Shown here: one piece after another, positions 25,628 through 33,559 of the stretch
Numbering within the stretch: position 1 is the stretch's first letter
How the letters are laid out: each line of letters starts with the position of its first letter
Assembly (NCBI RefSeq): GCF_018919215.1
Contig: NZ_JAHLQK010000004.1
Span: 62,001 to 126,000, forward strand
Source: Alkaliphilus flagellatus
GTDB lineage: Bacteria; Bacillota; Clostridia; Peptostreptococcales; Natronincolaceae
Direction of reading: 5' to 3'
Length of the DNA stretch: 64,000 bases
Made by a program: the position numbers and the translations under genes
The notes under the pieces: generated by a model
The model's input: only the letters and a program-made list of their open reading frames with translations
The model's database searches: none
What the model was told of the DNA's origin: nothing

Positions 25628-26419
25628 CTATAATTTTATTGCTTTTATTGATGCAGACATAATATATTCTCCAACTTTTAAATTATGTGCCCATTTTTCA
25701 GCATATTCTTTTGATACTTCTTGGGTTTCAATGCTAATATCACTAAAACCAGCCTTTTCTAAATATAATTTTAATTCTTCAACTGAAGACGCCCCAGTAA
25801 CTCATCCACAATAAAGGTTCTCATCTTGTTTCATTTCCTCTGTTAATTCTCTAATAAGAACTATATCAGAAATAGCAACTCTACCACCCTTTTTTAATAC
25901 ACGATAAGCCTCGTTATATACCCTTTGTTTATTTGGAGATAAATTTATAACACAGTTTGAAATAATTACATCCGCAGTATTATCTGCTATAGGAAGATTT
26001 TCAATTTCTCCTAGTCTAAAGTCTACATTTCTATATCTATATTTTTTAGATATAGCTCTTGATTTATTAATCATCTCTGAGGTCATGTCAACTCCAATAA
26101 TATATCCCTTAATCCCAACTTTTTTTGAAGCTAAAAAACAGTCAAATCCTCCTCCACTTCCAAGGTCTATAACAGTTTCACCTTCTCTAAGATTAGCTAT
26201 TAATTGGGGATTTCCACAACCTAACCCCATATTAGCTTCCTCTGGAGCAGTTGATATTTCTTCATTAGAATATCCAATTTTACGTGATATCTCTATTGAA
26301 GATTTCTTAAGCTTAATACCTCCTCCACAACATCCATCCTCTTTTACATTTCCGATAGCTATTTTACTATAACTATTACGAACAGCATTTCTAACATCTA
26401 CCTTTTTAAAATCGCTCAT
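25628..26419 (-). CDS. arsM: Arsenite methyltransferase with in-frame UGA (candidate selenoprotein)
   Basis: 263 codons from ATG 26419 (GGAGG upstream), reading through one TGA at 25802-25804 to a stop at 25628. The frame is intact on both sides. The SAM motif is VIDLGSGGGFDC, and EDGCCGGG, GLGCGNP and ADVIISNCVINLSP match bacterial ArsM. The TGA follows ENLYCG and precedes VTGASSVEELK, exactly where ArsM proteins carry a conserved arsenic-binding Cys. So it is either selenocysteine or a TGT/TGC-to-TGA nonsense mutation. A short hairpin (TCTTC-AGTT-GAAGA, 25776-25789) lies 12 nt after the UGA, SECIS-like in position but weak. Coupled to arsR upstream. Confidence 0.75.
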
Positions 26420-26433
26420 CTTTTTTGCCTCCA

Positions 26434-26826
26434 TTAATTATTTTTATATTTACAACTGTTTTCACTATTATATTTATAATTTTTCAAATTTTCACAAGTC
26501 ATTCCACTCTTTTTATATTCAATTAAGTTTTCTATATCTTGCTTACATATGTCTATTTTATTTAGTTCATTCTCTAGAAGTTCTTTTATAAATGGAAATT
26601 GCTCCAAAGTTTCTTTATTTAATTTATAATATATCCATTGAGCTTTTTTCTCATATACCACAATCCTACGTATACTTAACTTAGTGAGATGTCTTGAAGC
26701 GTTTGATTGTGTAATTCCTAATATATGTTCAATTTCACATACACATAATTGTCCATCTTTTAATAGGTTTAATATTCTAATTCTATTTTCGTCACCTAAT
26801 GCTTTCAGCACTTGTACTATATCCAT
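26434..26826 (-). CDS. arsR: ArsR-family arsenic repressor
   Basis: 130 aa from ATG 26826 after GAGGAG. Winged-helix ArsR fold with the metal motif LCVCEIEHIL (ELCVCDL type) and TQSNASRHLTKL recognition helix. C-terminal Cys residues are present. It should repress this two-gene unit until As(III) or Sb(III) binds. Its stop nearly touches the arsM ribosome site, so the two form an operon. This is one of the few cassettes with its own regulator. Confidence 0.87.
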   Translation of the reverse strand: MDIVQVLKALGDENRIRILNLLKDGQLCVCEIEHILGITQSNASRHLTKLSIRRIVVYEKKAQWIYYKLNKETLEQFPFIKELLENELNKIDICKQDIENLIEYKKSGMTCENLKNYKYNSENSCKYKNN

Positions 26827-26948
26827 TTCATATCTCCTCATAATTTTATATGCTTTTATGATTATATTCACTTATACTCATATGCTATCCTATTAATTAA
26901 AATTGTCAATAATCAATTTTATAATTCGTATGAAATGTTCTTATTTTC

Positions 26949-27047
26949 TAACACCACATTATTCAATTTTCAAAGAATACTTTTTTTATTTATAATTCAC
27001 TTCATAATAGCTTCATACCAGGTAATTTACTTGTAGTGCGAATTACT
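26949..27047 (-). repeat. Junction 13 fragment (P-half arm and dyad variant)
   Basis: TTGAATAATGTGGTGTT arm, i.e. the same ACACCACA version as junction 12's terminator, then ATTCGCACTACAAG. No promoter segment kept. The arsR gene's own promoter region lies in 26830-26948. Confidence 0.65.
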
Positions 27048-27295
27048 CAGCATCTATTACAGTTACAGGAAAACTACCTTTGCATGATTTTGGCTTAAAA
27101 TTAATTAATAACCCACCTGTTGGCGATGGTGTTAACTCAGCATAAACATGCCGAACATCTTCTACTTTTCCTTTGAAATCACCGTATATTTGAACTTCTT
27201 TTATAAATTCTTCTTTATCGTGGTGTCCTTTGCTGTAATATTGAATAACCTTCAAATTCTGTATTATGTTCTATTTTAAAATCATAAGCTTTCAT
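27043..27295 (-). pseudogene. Small hypothetical gene, frameshifted
   Basis: ATG 27295 (RBS GGATGGGAAT) starts MKAYDFKIEHNTEFEG. A one-base shift near 27250 moves to the frame VIQYYSKGHHDKEEFIKEV, YGDFKGKVEDVRHVYAEL, ending at 27043. About 83 aa if repaired. No family recognised. The stop lies inside repeat sequence. Confidence 0.55.
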
Positions 27296-27424
27296 ATTCC
27301 CATCCTTTCTATGTCGCCTAATATTCAATATAAGCAATTAAGATTTTTTGCAAAATAAAAAACAGCATTAAAGCTGTTTAATAAAAAATCTAATTATATA
27401 GGTAGAATTTACACAATGTATATG

Positions 27425-27550
27425 TTTACTTTTAAAGTCTTTGTGGTATAATAATAAAAAAGGTAATCGGATTCGCATAATGCGATTGCCACATAGCGAT
27501 TATTTTGTTTTAATCACTCTGCATGGCCCGCAGGGTGATTATTTTTTTCC
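27425..27550 (+). ncRNA. Antisense antitoxin RNA of TA module 2
   Basis: Promoter -35 TTTACT (27425-27430), 16-nt spacer, extended -10 TGGTATAAT (27447-27452). RNA from about 27459 with 5' hairpin GGTAATCG...CGATTGCC, ending in the CTGCatggcccGCAG hairpin plus T-run near 27549. Overlaps the toxin 3' end. Confidence 0.72.
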
Positions 27551-27649
27551 TTTGTTGTTGTCCTTTACCAGGCTAACAATTAAGGAGATTAGCGACATCA
27601 ATAGCATGCCAAACATCATCATTAAAGATATAGCTTGATATGTATCCAT
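27539..27649 (-). CDS. Type I toxin, Hol_Tox-like (TA module 2)
   Basis: 36 aa, same protein as in module 1 (starts MDTYQAISLMMMFGM). RBS AAGGAGGTGGAGC. Its promoter is visible upstream: -35 TTGATA (27744-27749), 18-nt spacer, -10 TATTAT (27720-27725). The toxin leader begins with the same GGTAATCGGAT sequence that starts the antisense RNA, so the module is flanked by inverted repeats. This is the best-preserved module. Predicted membrane-depolarising peptide. Confidence 0.8.
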   Translation of the reverse strand: MDTYQAISLMMMFGMLLMSLISLIVSLVKDNNKGKK

Positions 27650-27873
27650 CGCTCCACCTCCTTTCATCTGAAAGTAAGGTGGCAACCACACCTGCTTTTT
27701 ATCCGATTACCTTATTTTAATAATATCATATACAATTATACTATATCAATAATCTGATTTATTTCTAATCTTTATTATCTTGCATCTTACTCATTTTTTC
27801 AAAGAATTTACAATATCTATATTAACTACTCAGATTGCTGTTTTTCTATTTTTATCATTTCATTGACGTATTT

Positions 27874-27985
27874 TTCTTGAAATGCGATATAAAAAATACC
27901 GCATTATTCAGAAACGAATATTACGGTATTTTAAATAATTATTCGTTTTCATCATTATTACATCTAACATAAAGAATGCGTCTCT
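27874..27985 (-). repeat. T-half of junction 14, inverted terminator hairpin
   Basis: Hairpin 27896-27929 reads, on the plus strand, CCGCATTATTCAGAAACGAA, the reverse complement orientation of every other copy; flanks are normal (TTATATCGCATTTCAAG and GATGTAATAATG). Confidence 0.8.
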
Positions 27986-27988
27986 AAA

Positions 27989-28204
27989 CTAATTACCACT
28001 TGCAAGTTTTATTGCTGAATTAATTGCACTTACAAGTTCTTTAGCCTTTTCGATATTTAAACTTATCTCCACATCTCCTCCATGCCTTTCAGTTACACCT
28101 ATTAGAATATCCCTTTCAAACACACTAATAATAACCCCTGCACTATCATCTCCATCTACATTTTTATTTTCAATATATTTAACTGATATTCTCTCGTTTT
28201 TCAT
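27989..28204 (-). CDS. Hypothetical protein, 71 aa
   Basis: Small soluble protein (ISVKYIENKNVDGDDSAGVI, GVTERHGGDVEISLNIEKA, then an amphipathic helix ELVSAINSAIKLASG). Ribosome site weak (GAAGTG). No family recognised. Compact alpha/beta look. Confidence 0.55.
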   Translation of the reverse strand: MKNERISVKYIENKNVDGDDSAGVIISVFERDILIGVTERHGGDVEISLNIEKAKELVSAINSAIKLASGN

Positions 28205-28244
28205 GTTTTATACACTTCTTTAATAAATAATTGAAGATATATTA

Positions 28245-28285
28245 TTAAACTGTTGCGTCTAAAAAAGAAAGTGCGAATTAAACAT
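28245..28285 (-). repeat. Short junction
   Basis: Core AACTGTTGCGTCTAAAAAAG with AGTGCGAATTAAAC arm. No promoter or terminator. Confidence 0.6.
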
Positions 28286-28344
28286 TAATTTAATTGATTC
28301 ATATTCTATAAAAATTGCGAATTAATTATATTCATTTCTTACAT

Positions 28345-29040
28345 TCAAAACTTATATTCAAATCTTTCGTTAAAATTACCATTAAAACAGTAATATACTG
28401 TACGAGAATTTTTAGAATATACCATTGAAAATTCCGTAACCCATTCTCCATTTCGTTGACTTACAGAATTAAGTACGTCAAACGCTGTTTCGATATTTAC
28501 TTGCTTTGCATTTGCCAATTCACTTGAAACAATTTTAAATCGTTCACAATTACAATCAACATTTTCATATAAATAGTCCCATAAAGAAAAATTCGTCATA
28601 ACAAAAAGTGGTGAAGAGTTTGCTAGGTTGTTAATATTCCCACGGCCAGGCTCTATTACCCAAACATTTGCGTTTGAATCACAAATCATATTATGGCAAC
28701 TCCAGTCTGGTGTATTAACAACTTCAATATTTGTTAAATACTCACCCAAATTCTCTGGATAAATGACTTCATTTAAAATATCTGTAATAAGCTTAGTTGT
28801 ATGAGTCACTTTTTTACTTGCTCTTCTATATAAACCTTTCCCATTTGAATTGACAACAAGACTATTAAAAAATTTACCACTGCTATTTACTCCAAATGAT
28901 GGACATTTTCCCCGTCCTCCGTCAACAAGCACTGTAAACCATTTGGGGTTCTTAGTATCTATGTTAAATTTCATTCCATTATTATCAAAATTCATTCCAA
29001 TAATTGTGTCTTGCCCTCTATAAATAAAGCTTGTACACAT
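28345..29040 (-). CDS. Ntn hydrolase, choloylglycine-hydrolase-like
   Basis: 231 aa, RBS GGGGGAATGG. Starts MCTSFIYRGQDTIIGMNFD: Cys2 becomes the N-terminal nucleophile after Met removal, as in the C59 / linear-amide C-N hydrolase superfamily. NSSGKFFNSLVVN and WSCHNMICDSNANVWVIEPG are further family features. Substrate unknown (bile-salt-like amides, penicillin V or acyl homoserine amides are the usual range). Cytoplasmic. Confidence 0.82.
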   Translation of the reverse strand: MCTSFIYRGQDTIIGMNFDNNGMKFNIDTKNPKWFTVLVDGGRGKCPSFGVNSSGKFFNSLVVNSNGKGLYRRASKKVTHTTKLITDILNEVIYPENLGEYLTNIEVVNTPDWSCHNMICDSNANVWVIEPGRGNINNLANSSPLFVMTNFSLWDYLYENVDCNCERFKIVSSELANAKQVNIETAFDVLNSVSQRNGEWVTEFSMVYSKNSRTVYYCFNGNFNERFEYKF

Positions 29041-29097
29041 AAATATCCATTCCCCCTATATGTAAGTCTTTAATTCAATAATTCCTATTTCGTAATA

Positions 29098-29258
29098 TTC
29101 TACTAATCAGACTTATCTAACAATAAAATTATACCATATTTTCTATATTGTTATAGCAATTTTCTATTTTATAATGCCGTATTATTCAGTTTTCAAAGAT
29201 CATTAGTTCTACTTCAGATTTTAATAGTTACGTCGCATAATGAGAATAAGGTGAAAAT
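29098..29258 (-). repeat. P-half of junction 15, no terminator
   Basis: -10 TATAAT at 29128-29133 in TATGGTATAAT, CTGAATAATACGGCATT arm, TTATGCGACGTAACTATTA. The 29260 gene ends directly after it, so that gene has no repeat terminator. Confidence 0.8.
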
Positions 29259-29259
29259 A

Positions 29260-29892
29260 CTACGACACTATTTTAATTTTGAACGTATATAAGAATGACC
29301 AAATAAATACAAAGGCTTGTAGTATGAATATGACAAGTCTTTCTGTAAGACCTAAAATGTTAAGATTTAGAGCTATTCCAATAGGATTTGTTGCACCAAA
29401 TACGAATATTAAAATTCCAAAAATCAAACAGAATAAACCTAAGTTTTTCTGTTTTTCTTTTTTCCAATAACCAAAAGCAAGTATAAACAAAGAAGTAATT
29501 GTCGTAAATACAACTACTACTGTCACAAGGATATGCATGGTATTTTGAAAATTCATTTCTGCTTTGTCTGCTGTAAGTGGAAACAAACTATATCCTATTG
29601 TTGTTGCAAGTGCCATAACTAACATGATTCCATACCCCACGATAGTAATTGTGTGGTAGTATTTTATAGAATTGAGCAGTAAAGACACGACAAAAACTAA
29701 AAAACATATTCCATAAATAGTAGTTAACACACGCAGAAAATTTGAGTGGGGCGCACCATCGGCAGTGAGAGAACTAATATCAGTGGTGATTGGATTATAT
29801 TCATGCCATAAAAGCTGACCTAAGAAAACGTGTGCCATGTACACGACAGCACTTACCATTCCAAGCGAGAAACCGACTTTGATTTGTTTCAC
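29260..29892 (-). CDS. DUF998 membrane protein
   Basis: 210 aa from GTG 29892 after AAGGAGGGTATTT; the longer frame runs through the neighbouring gene and junction. Six membrane helices. The pattern LGQLLWHEYNPITTDISSLTADGAP is the conserved first loop of DUF998 proteins. Function unknown. Joined to the upstream GNAT by a short junction. Confidence 0.8.
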   Translation of the reverse strand: MKQIKVGFSLGMVSAVVYMAHVFLGQLLWHEYNPITTDISSLTADGAPHSNFLRVLTTIYGICFLVFVVSLLLNSIKYYHTITIVGYGIMLVMALATTIGYSLFPLTADKAEMNFQNTMHILVTVVVVFTTITSLFILAFGYWKKEKQKNLGLFCLIFGILIFVFGATNPIGIALNLNILGLTERLVIFILQAFVFIWSFLYTFKIKIVS

Positions 29893-29904
29893 AAATACCC
29901 TCCT

Positions 29905-29943
29905 TATTCGTATTATACTACTGTTGCGGCTAATCTTAATGTT
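29905..29943 (-). repeat. Short junction
   Basis: TTCGTATTATACTACTGTTG on one side, then GCGGCTAATCTTAATGTTAT. No terminator, so GNAT and DUF998 genes are probably co-transcribed. Confidence 0.6.
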
Positions 29944-30463
29944 ATGAATCAAGATTGTCAGTATACTCATTTTTTAAGATAGACATCACAATTAAAGATT
30001 CGTAGTTCCCATCATACAAAATACATTCTCTTAAGATACCCTCTTCAATAAATCCCTCAGATTTATAAAGGTTTTGTGCTATTTGATTTTTATATCTAAC
30101 ATCAAGCCAAAGCCTATGTGCATTTAAATTTTTAAAAGTAATTTTCTTAACTAATTTTAGAGTTTCTCTTCCGAAACCCTTACCTTTGCTTGATATTACA
30201 ACTCTCATAAACTCAATATTTCTATTTGGATTCGTTACACCTGCTATAATTACATATCCAGCAGGCTTTTGGGTTGTTCTATCTTCAACAATTAAATGCA
30301 AAATATCTTCCTCGTGTAGGGCATTCCTATGTTGTTCTCTTGTCCATTGACCTACGTATTTAGCATTGACAGGTTCTCGTTCAGAATTTACTACAAAATC
30401 CAAATCATCTTCTCGTGTATTTCTTAAAACTATTAAATTAGACTTTTCTTCAACTCGTTTCAT
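29942..30463 (-). CDS. GNAT acetyltransferase (RimJ-like)
   Basis: 173 aa, RBS AGGGGGGAATAA. LRNTREDDLDFVVNSE at the N-terminus, SSKGKGFGRETLKLVKK at the CoA loop, and NQIAQNLYKSEGFIEEGILR at the C-terminus. RimJ/RimL-type GNAT; could acetylate a protein N-terminus or a small amine. Confidence 0.87.
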   Translation of the reverse strand: MKRVEEKSNLIVLRNTREDDLDFVVNSEREPVNAKYVGQWTREQHRNALHEEDILHLIVEDRTTQKPAGYVIIAGVTNPNRNIEFMRVVISSKGKGFGRETLKLVKKITFKNLNAHRLWLDVRYKNQIAQNLYKSEGFIEEGILRECILYDGNYESLIVMSILKNEYTDNLDS

Positions 30464-30499
30464 ATTTATTCCCCCCTATAGTTAGTTCACAGTAAAATA

Positions 30500-30550
30500 C
30501 TAATATCATTTATTTAACAAGAAAGTTATACCACATTCTCTACATGCTAA
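30500..30550 (-). repeat. P-half fragment, junction 16
   Basis: -10 TATAAC at 30525-30530 within GTGGTATAACTTTCTTG; truncated right behind the promoter by the 30553 gene. Confidence 0.7.
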
Positions 30551-30552
30551 AT

Positions 30553-30843
30553 CTATTTCATAACTTTCCTATTTAAAACCAAATATGCAATTCCAGCTAT
30601 TGAAAACAATGCACAGATTATAATAATAGAATTTGCAAAAGAAGATGTACTCGTAAGAAAAATAGTTGTTGGCTCATCTGCACCACCTATAATTCCTATA
30701 GAATCTACTTTACTTGCTTCTATATTTAATCTATAGGACAAATATACCGGTATCAAAAAACTAAATCCTAGATACAAGACAGTTACTATACTAGTAATAA
30801 TAGTAATGATCTTAATTACTTTTGTTAATTTCGTTTTTTCCAA
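30553..30843 (-). CDS. Small membrane protein with OadB-like GIIGGAD motif
   Basis: 96 aa, TTG start after GAGGTGAATAAGAG. Two membrane helices (IITIITSIVTVLYLGFSFL and SIIIICALFSIAGIAYLVL) around SIGIIGGADEPTTIF. This segment matches the GIIGGADGPT-type signature of the beta subunit of Na+-translocating decarboxylases, which is over 350 aa. So it is a mini-protein with one motif of the subunit, not the enzyme. Role unknown. Confidence 0.65.
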   Translation of the reverse strand: MEKTKLTKVIKIITIITSIVTVLYLGFSFLIPVYLSYRLNIEASKVDSIGIIGGADEPTTIFLTSTSSFANSIIIICALFSIAGIAYLVLNRKVMK

Positions 30844-30907
30844 CTCTTATTCACCTCAAAATTTAATAAAAATTTTTCTGCTATAGCTAATCAAAATAAG
30901 AATCAAT

Positions 30908-31366
30908 CTATTCTCCATAACCTAATTCAATCAATTCCTTATACAGATTTTCTTCTTCTATCTTAAATTTAGGAATTTTCAACTCATTTATAAGATAGAT
31001 CATTCCATAAGCCCACAACCCATCTTGCTCTTTTGATGCTTGTTCTATAACATTTTTAATATGTGGCATTAAAACATCAACATCTATTTCTTTAAGTAAT
31101 TGAACAATTATCGGTACTCCTGGCCAATTTGTATCTTTAAACCAATTCATTAAATACGGAATTGCTAATTTATTACGTGGATATCCTATGTTTTTCAAAA
31201 CTATTGCTGCATTATACCAACAAGATTTATTACATAACTCAGATTGCTTAGCTAGTAATATTACTTTACTTTCTTCTATTTCAGATAGTTTCCTTATTGC
31301 ATTTTGTTGAATAAAATCAGGATTATCCCAGTTTAAATCCGCAATGTATTTTTCAATATCCTTCAT
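30908..31366 (-). CDS. HEAT-like protein, DUF5071 type
   Basis: 152 aa, RBS GAGGAAAAGTAA. Helical repeats (IRKLSEIEESKVILLAKQSE, CWYNAAIVLKNIGYPRNKLA) and the LMNWFKDTNWPGVPIIVQLL segment typical of DUF5071. Probably a protein-binding helical scaffold; biological role unknown. Confidence 0.75.
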   Translation of the reverse strand: MKDIEKYIADLNWDNPDFIQQNAIRKLSEIEESKVILLAKQSELCNKSCWYNAAIVLKNIGYPRNKLAIPYLMNWFKDTNWPGVPIIVQLLKEIDVDVLMPHIKNVIEQASKEQDGLWAYGMIYLINELKIPKFKIEEENLYKELIELGYGE

Positions 31367-31429
31367 GATTTACTTTTCCTCTCTATTAGGTAATAAATTT
31401 ATAGGTTACTTTAAATTTTCCATCTAATT

Positions 31430-31690
31430 CCACTCATCTAACAAGAAAATTATACCATATTTTTCACATTGTTATATCAGATTCCTAATTCTTTAATACC
31501 ATATTATTCAATTTTCAAAAAACATCATCTGACTTTAAACTTTAATAGTTACATCGTATTTTCTTCATTAGTTGCAGCTAAATCTCGAATTGCAAAACAA
31601 AAATACCGCATATTCACGTTGAATAGTACGGTATTATAAATAAATTATTTAATTATTTAATTGTTACGCCTTATAAGAATAAGGCGAAGA
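31430..31690 (-). repeat. Full cassette junction 17
   Basis: -10 TATAAT at 31449-31454, TTGAATAATATGGTATT arm, ATACGATGTAACTATTA, dyad TTAGCTGCAACTAA, terminator hairpin 31603-31634 with short loop, GGCGTAACAATT end. The T-half is nearly identical to junction 24 (41615-41750). Confidence 0.85.
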
Positions 31691-31720
31691 TTCATTGCTA
31701 AACTTTATTGTTTAGTAAAA

Positions 31721-31900
31721 TCATGTGTATATGGTCTTCCAATTTAGTTTTAAATATTTATATGCTAGCCTTTCATTACAAAATCCTAACTTTTCAACTA
31801 CACTTAAAGAGTGTATATTTTTAGGCATGGTATTTACTTCGATTCTGTACAACCCAAATTCATTAATCATAAATTCAATTTGTCCATGATTCTTAATTAT
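31721..31900 (-). pseudogene. GNAT C-terminal fragment
   Basis: Minus strand reads IEFMINEFGLYRIEVNTMPK, NIHSLSVVEKLGFCNERLAY, KYLKLNWKTIYT then stop (31721). This is the last third of a RimJ-type acetyltransferase; the CoA-binding part is missing. A decayed cassette remnant. Confidence 0.6.
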
Positions 31901-31926
31901 GATATTCTGTTATCTAAAATATACAT

Positions 31927-32415
31927 TTAAAACACTAAAATCATATCATACCATTTAGACCCGCCATGTACTGACTTAGATATACCTTTATTTACGTACC
32001 CAAACTTTGTATAATAATGAATAAGTTTCTCTTTACACGTTAGAATAACGCCTTTGCGCCCCTCTAATCTTGATACTTCTATCATATGATTCATTAATTG
32101 CGCAGCAATTCCTTGATTACGATACTCTGGTATCACATCAAGTCCAAAAATAGTCTGGTAATCTCCATCTGGAACATGTAGTGTAGCATCGTTAAATAGT
32201 TCATCATAGATAGCAGTTTCATTGATTATGCACCCATTGATAAACCCAATTATTTTTCCTTCAATTTCTGCTACAAAAAAACTTTCTGGAAATGTCTTAA
32301 TTCGTTGTTCGAATGATGCCTTTGTAGCAGCCTCTTCCTCTGGAAAGCATCTTGCTTCCACTTCTGCTACCGCATCTAAGTCTTCTATAGATATTCTTCT
32401 AATTTTAATATCCAT
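31927..32415 (-). CDS. GNAT acetyltransferase (AANAT-like)
   Basis: 162 aa, RBS AAAGGAGATTAGTG. RRISIEDLDAVAEVEARCFP, FGLDVIPEYRNQGIAAQLMN (CoA loop) and LIHYYTKFGYVNKGISKSVH match the arylalkylamine N-acetyltransferase-like branch. Likely acetylates amines. Single cassette. Confidence 0.87.
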   Translation of the reverse strand: MDIKIRRISIEDLDAVAEVEARCFPEEEAATKASFEQRIKTFPESFFVAEIEGKIIGFINGCIINETAIYDELFNDATLHVPDGDYQTIFGLDVIPEYRNQGIAAQLMNHMIEVSRLEGRKGVILTCKEKLIHYYTKFGYVNKGISKSVHGGSKWYDMILVF

Positions 32416-32488
32416 TACACTAATCTCCTTTTGTTTAAAAATAATAATTTTGTGAATTAGTTAGTATAGAACAAACTAAGTTAGACTG

Positions 32489-32740
32489 TCACTTGATTTT
32501 ATTAAATAGTGTTTTTATTGAATAAAAAACAGATAATATTACGCATATAAAGTTAAGCAGAATTAAAAGTAAAAATGTGAAATTTGCAAGTTTGCTTAAT
32601 CTATTTGGTGTTGTATGGTAATCGAATCCAGTATAAAAATATGGAGCTGTCTGTGAAAATAAATAAAGAAATAATAAGATTAAAGTAAAAGATAGAAATG
32701 TGAATAAATATAATTTTTTTATATTTATATCTTTTTTCAT
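32489..32740 (-). CDS. Small membrane protein, two helices
   Basis: 83 aa from ATG 32740 after AAAGGAGAAGAACATA. Helices LYLFTFLSFTLILLFLYLF and FTFLLLILLNFICVILSVFY with an outside loop. No family recognised. Confidence 0.6.
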   Translation of the reverse strand: MKKDINIKKLYLFTFLSFTLILLFLYLFSQTAPYFYTGFDYHTTPNRLSKLANFTFLLLILLNFICVILSVFYSIKTLFNKIK

Positions 32741-32782
32741 TATGTTCTTCTCCTTTGTAAATGAACTATGACACAATATTTT

Positions 32783-32930
32783 ACTAGGCAGATTTATCTA
32801 TCAAAAGTATTATACCATGCTTCCTATATTCTTGTATAAAGTTCTGTTTTATAATACCATACTATTTAGTTTTCAAATAACACTATTCTTACTTTAGATT
32901 TTGATAACTATGTCACTATTTCTTCAATGT
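32783..32930 (-). repeat. P-half of split junction 18
   Basis: Extended -10 ATGGTATAATAC at 32809-32814, CTAAATAGTATGGTATT arm, GTGACATAGTTATC. TA module 3 inserted at the dyad. Confidence 0.75.
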
Positions 32931-33022
32931 AAGTATTGAAATTTTTTACACAATAAAAAACAGCGTTAAAGATGTTTAATAAAAATTCTAATTGTATAGA
33001 TATCATTTACACAACGTATGTG

Positions 33023-33145
33023 TTTACTTTTAGAGTGTTTGTGGTATAATGTTAATAAGGTAATCAGATTTGCAAAGATGTGATTGCCATAAAAACTAGT
33101 TTATAGCTTGATCACCCTGCTGCAACAGGGTGGTTATTTTTTTCT
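33023..33145 (+). ncRNA. Antisense antitoxin RNA of TA module 3
   Basis: Promoter -35 TTTACT (33023-33028), 16-nt spacer, extended -10 TGGTATAAT (33045-33050). RNA from about 33057; GGTAATCAG...GTGATTGCC hairpin; terminator ACCCTGctgcaaCAGGGT plus T-run to about 33144. Confidence 0.72.
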
Positions 33146-33220
33146 ATCGTTATTTTTAACGATGGCTACTACAAGCATTCCAAACGCAATCATTAGCGAT
33201 AACGTCTCATATGTTGTCAT
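33134..33220 (-). CDS. Type I toxin, Hol_Tox-like (TA module 3)
   Basis: 28 aa: MTTYETLSLMIAFGMLVVAI then VKNNDRKK. A shorter, diverged relative of toxins 1 and 2, typical of the holin-like toxin family. RBS AAGGAGGTGGTTGC. Promoter -35 TTGATA (33310-33315), 18-nt spacer, -10 TATTAT (33286-33291). Paired with the convergent RNA above. Confidence 0.8.
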   Translation of the reverse strand: MTTYETLSLMIAFGMLVVAIVKNNDRKK

Positions 33221-33437
33221 AGCAACCACCTCCTTTGTAAAAGAGATGGCAAACACACCCTGCTTTTTCCGATTACCTTGTTCTGATAATAACATACTTA
33301 TTTACACCATATCAATTACTTTGTTTGTTTCAACCTTTATCGTAATATCTTATTCATCTTTTCAAAGAATCTACAATATCTATATTAACTGCTCAGATTG
33401 TTACTTCTCTATTTTTATCATTTCATTGACGTATTTT

Positions 33438-33545
33438 ACTTGAATTTCGACATAAAAACACCGTAGAATTCAGTTTTGAATAATACGGTATTTTAAATAA
33501 TTATTTGATTTTGTAGTTATTATGTCTAATAAGAAAGAGACGAAT
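33438..33545 (-). repeat. T-half of split junction 18
   Basis: TTATGTCGAAATTCAAG, terminator hairpin 33458-33491 (one arm ACACCG, so one mismatch), GACATAATAAC end. Confidence 0.8.
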
Positions 33546-33559
33546 TTAATCTCCTGTTC

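Noticed and set aside
25628..25804. Separate small gene downstream of arsM
   Set aside because: The frame is continuous with arsM through one TGA and continues its homology. There is no ribosome site or start codon for a separate gene.
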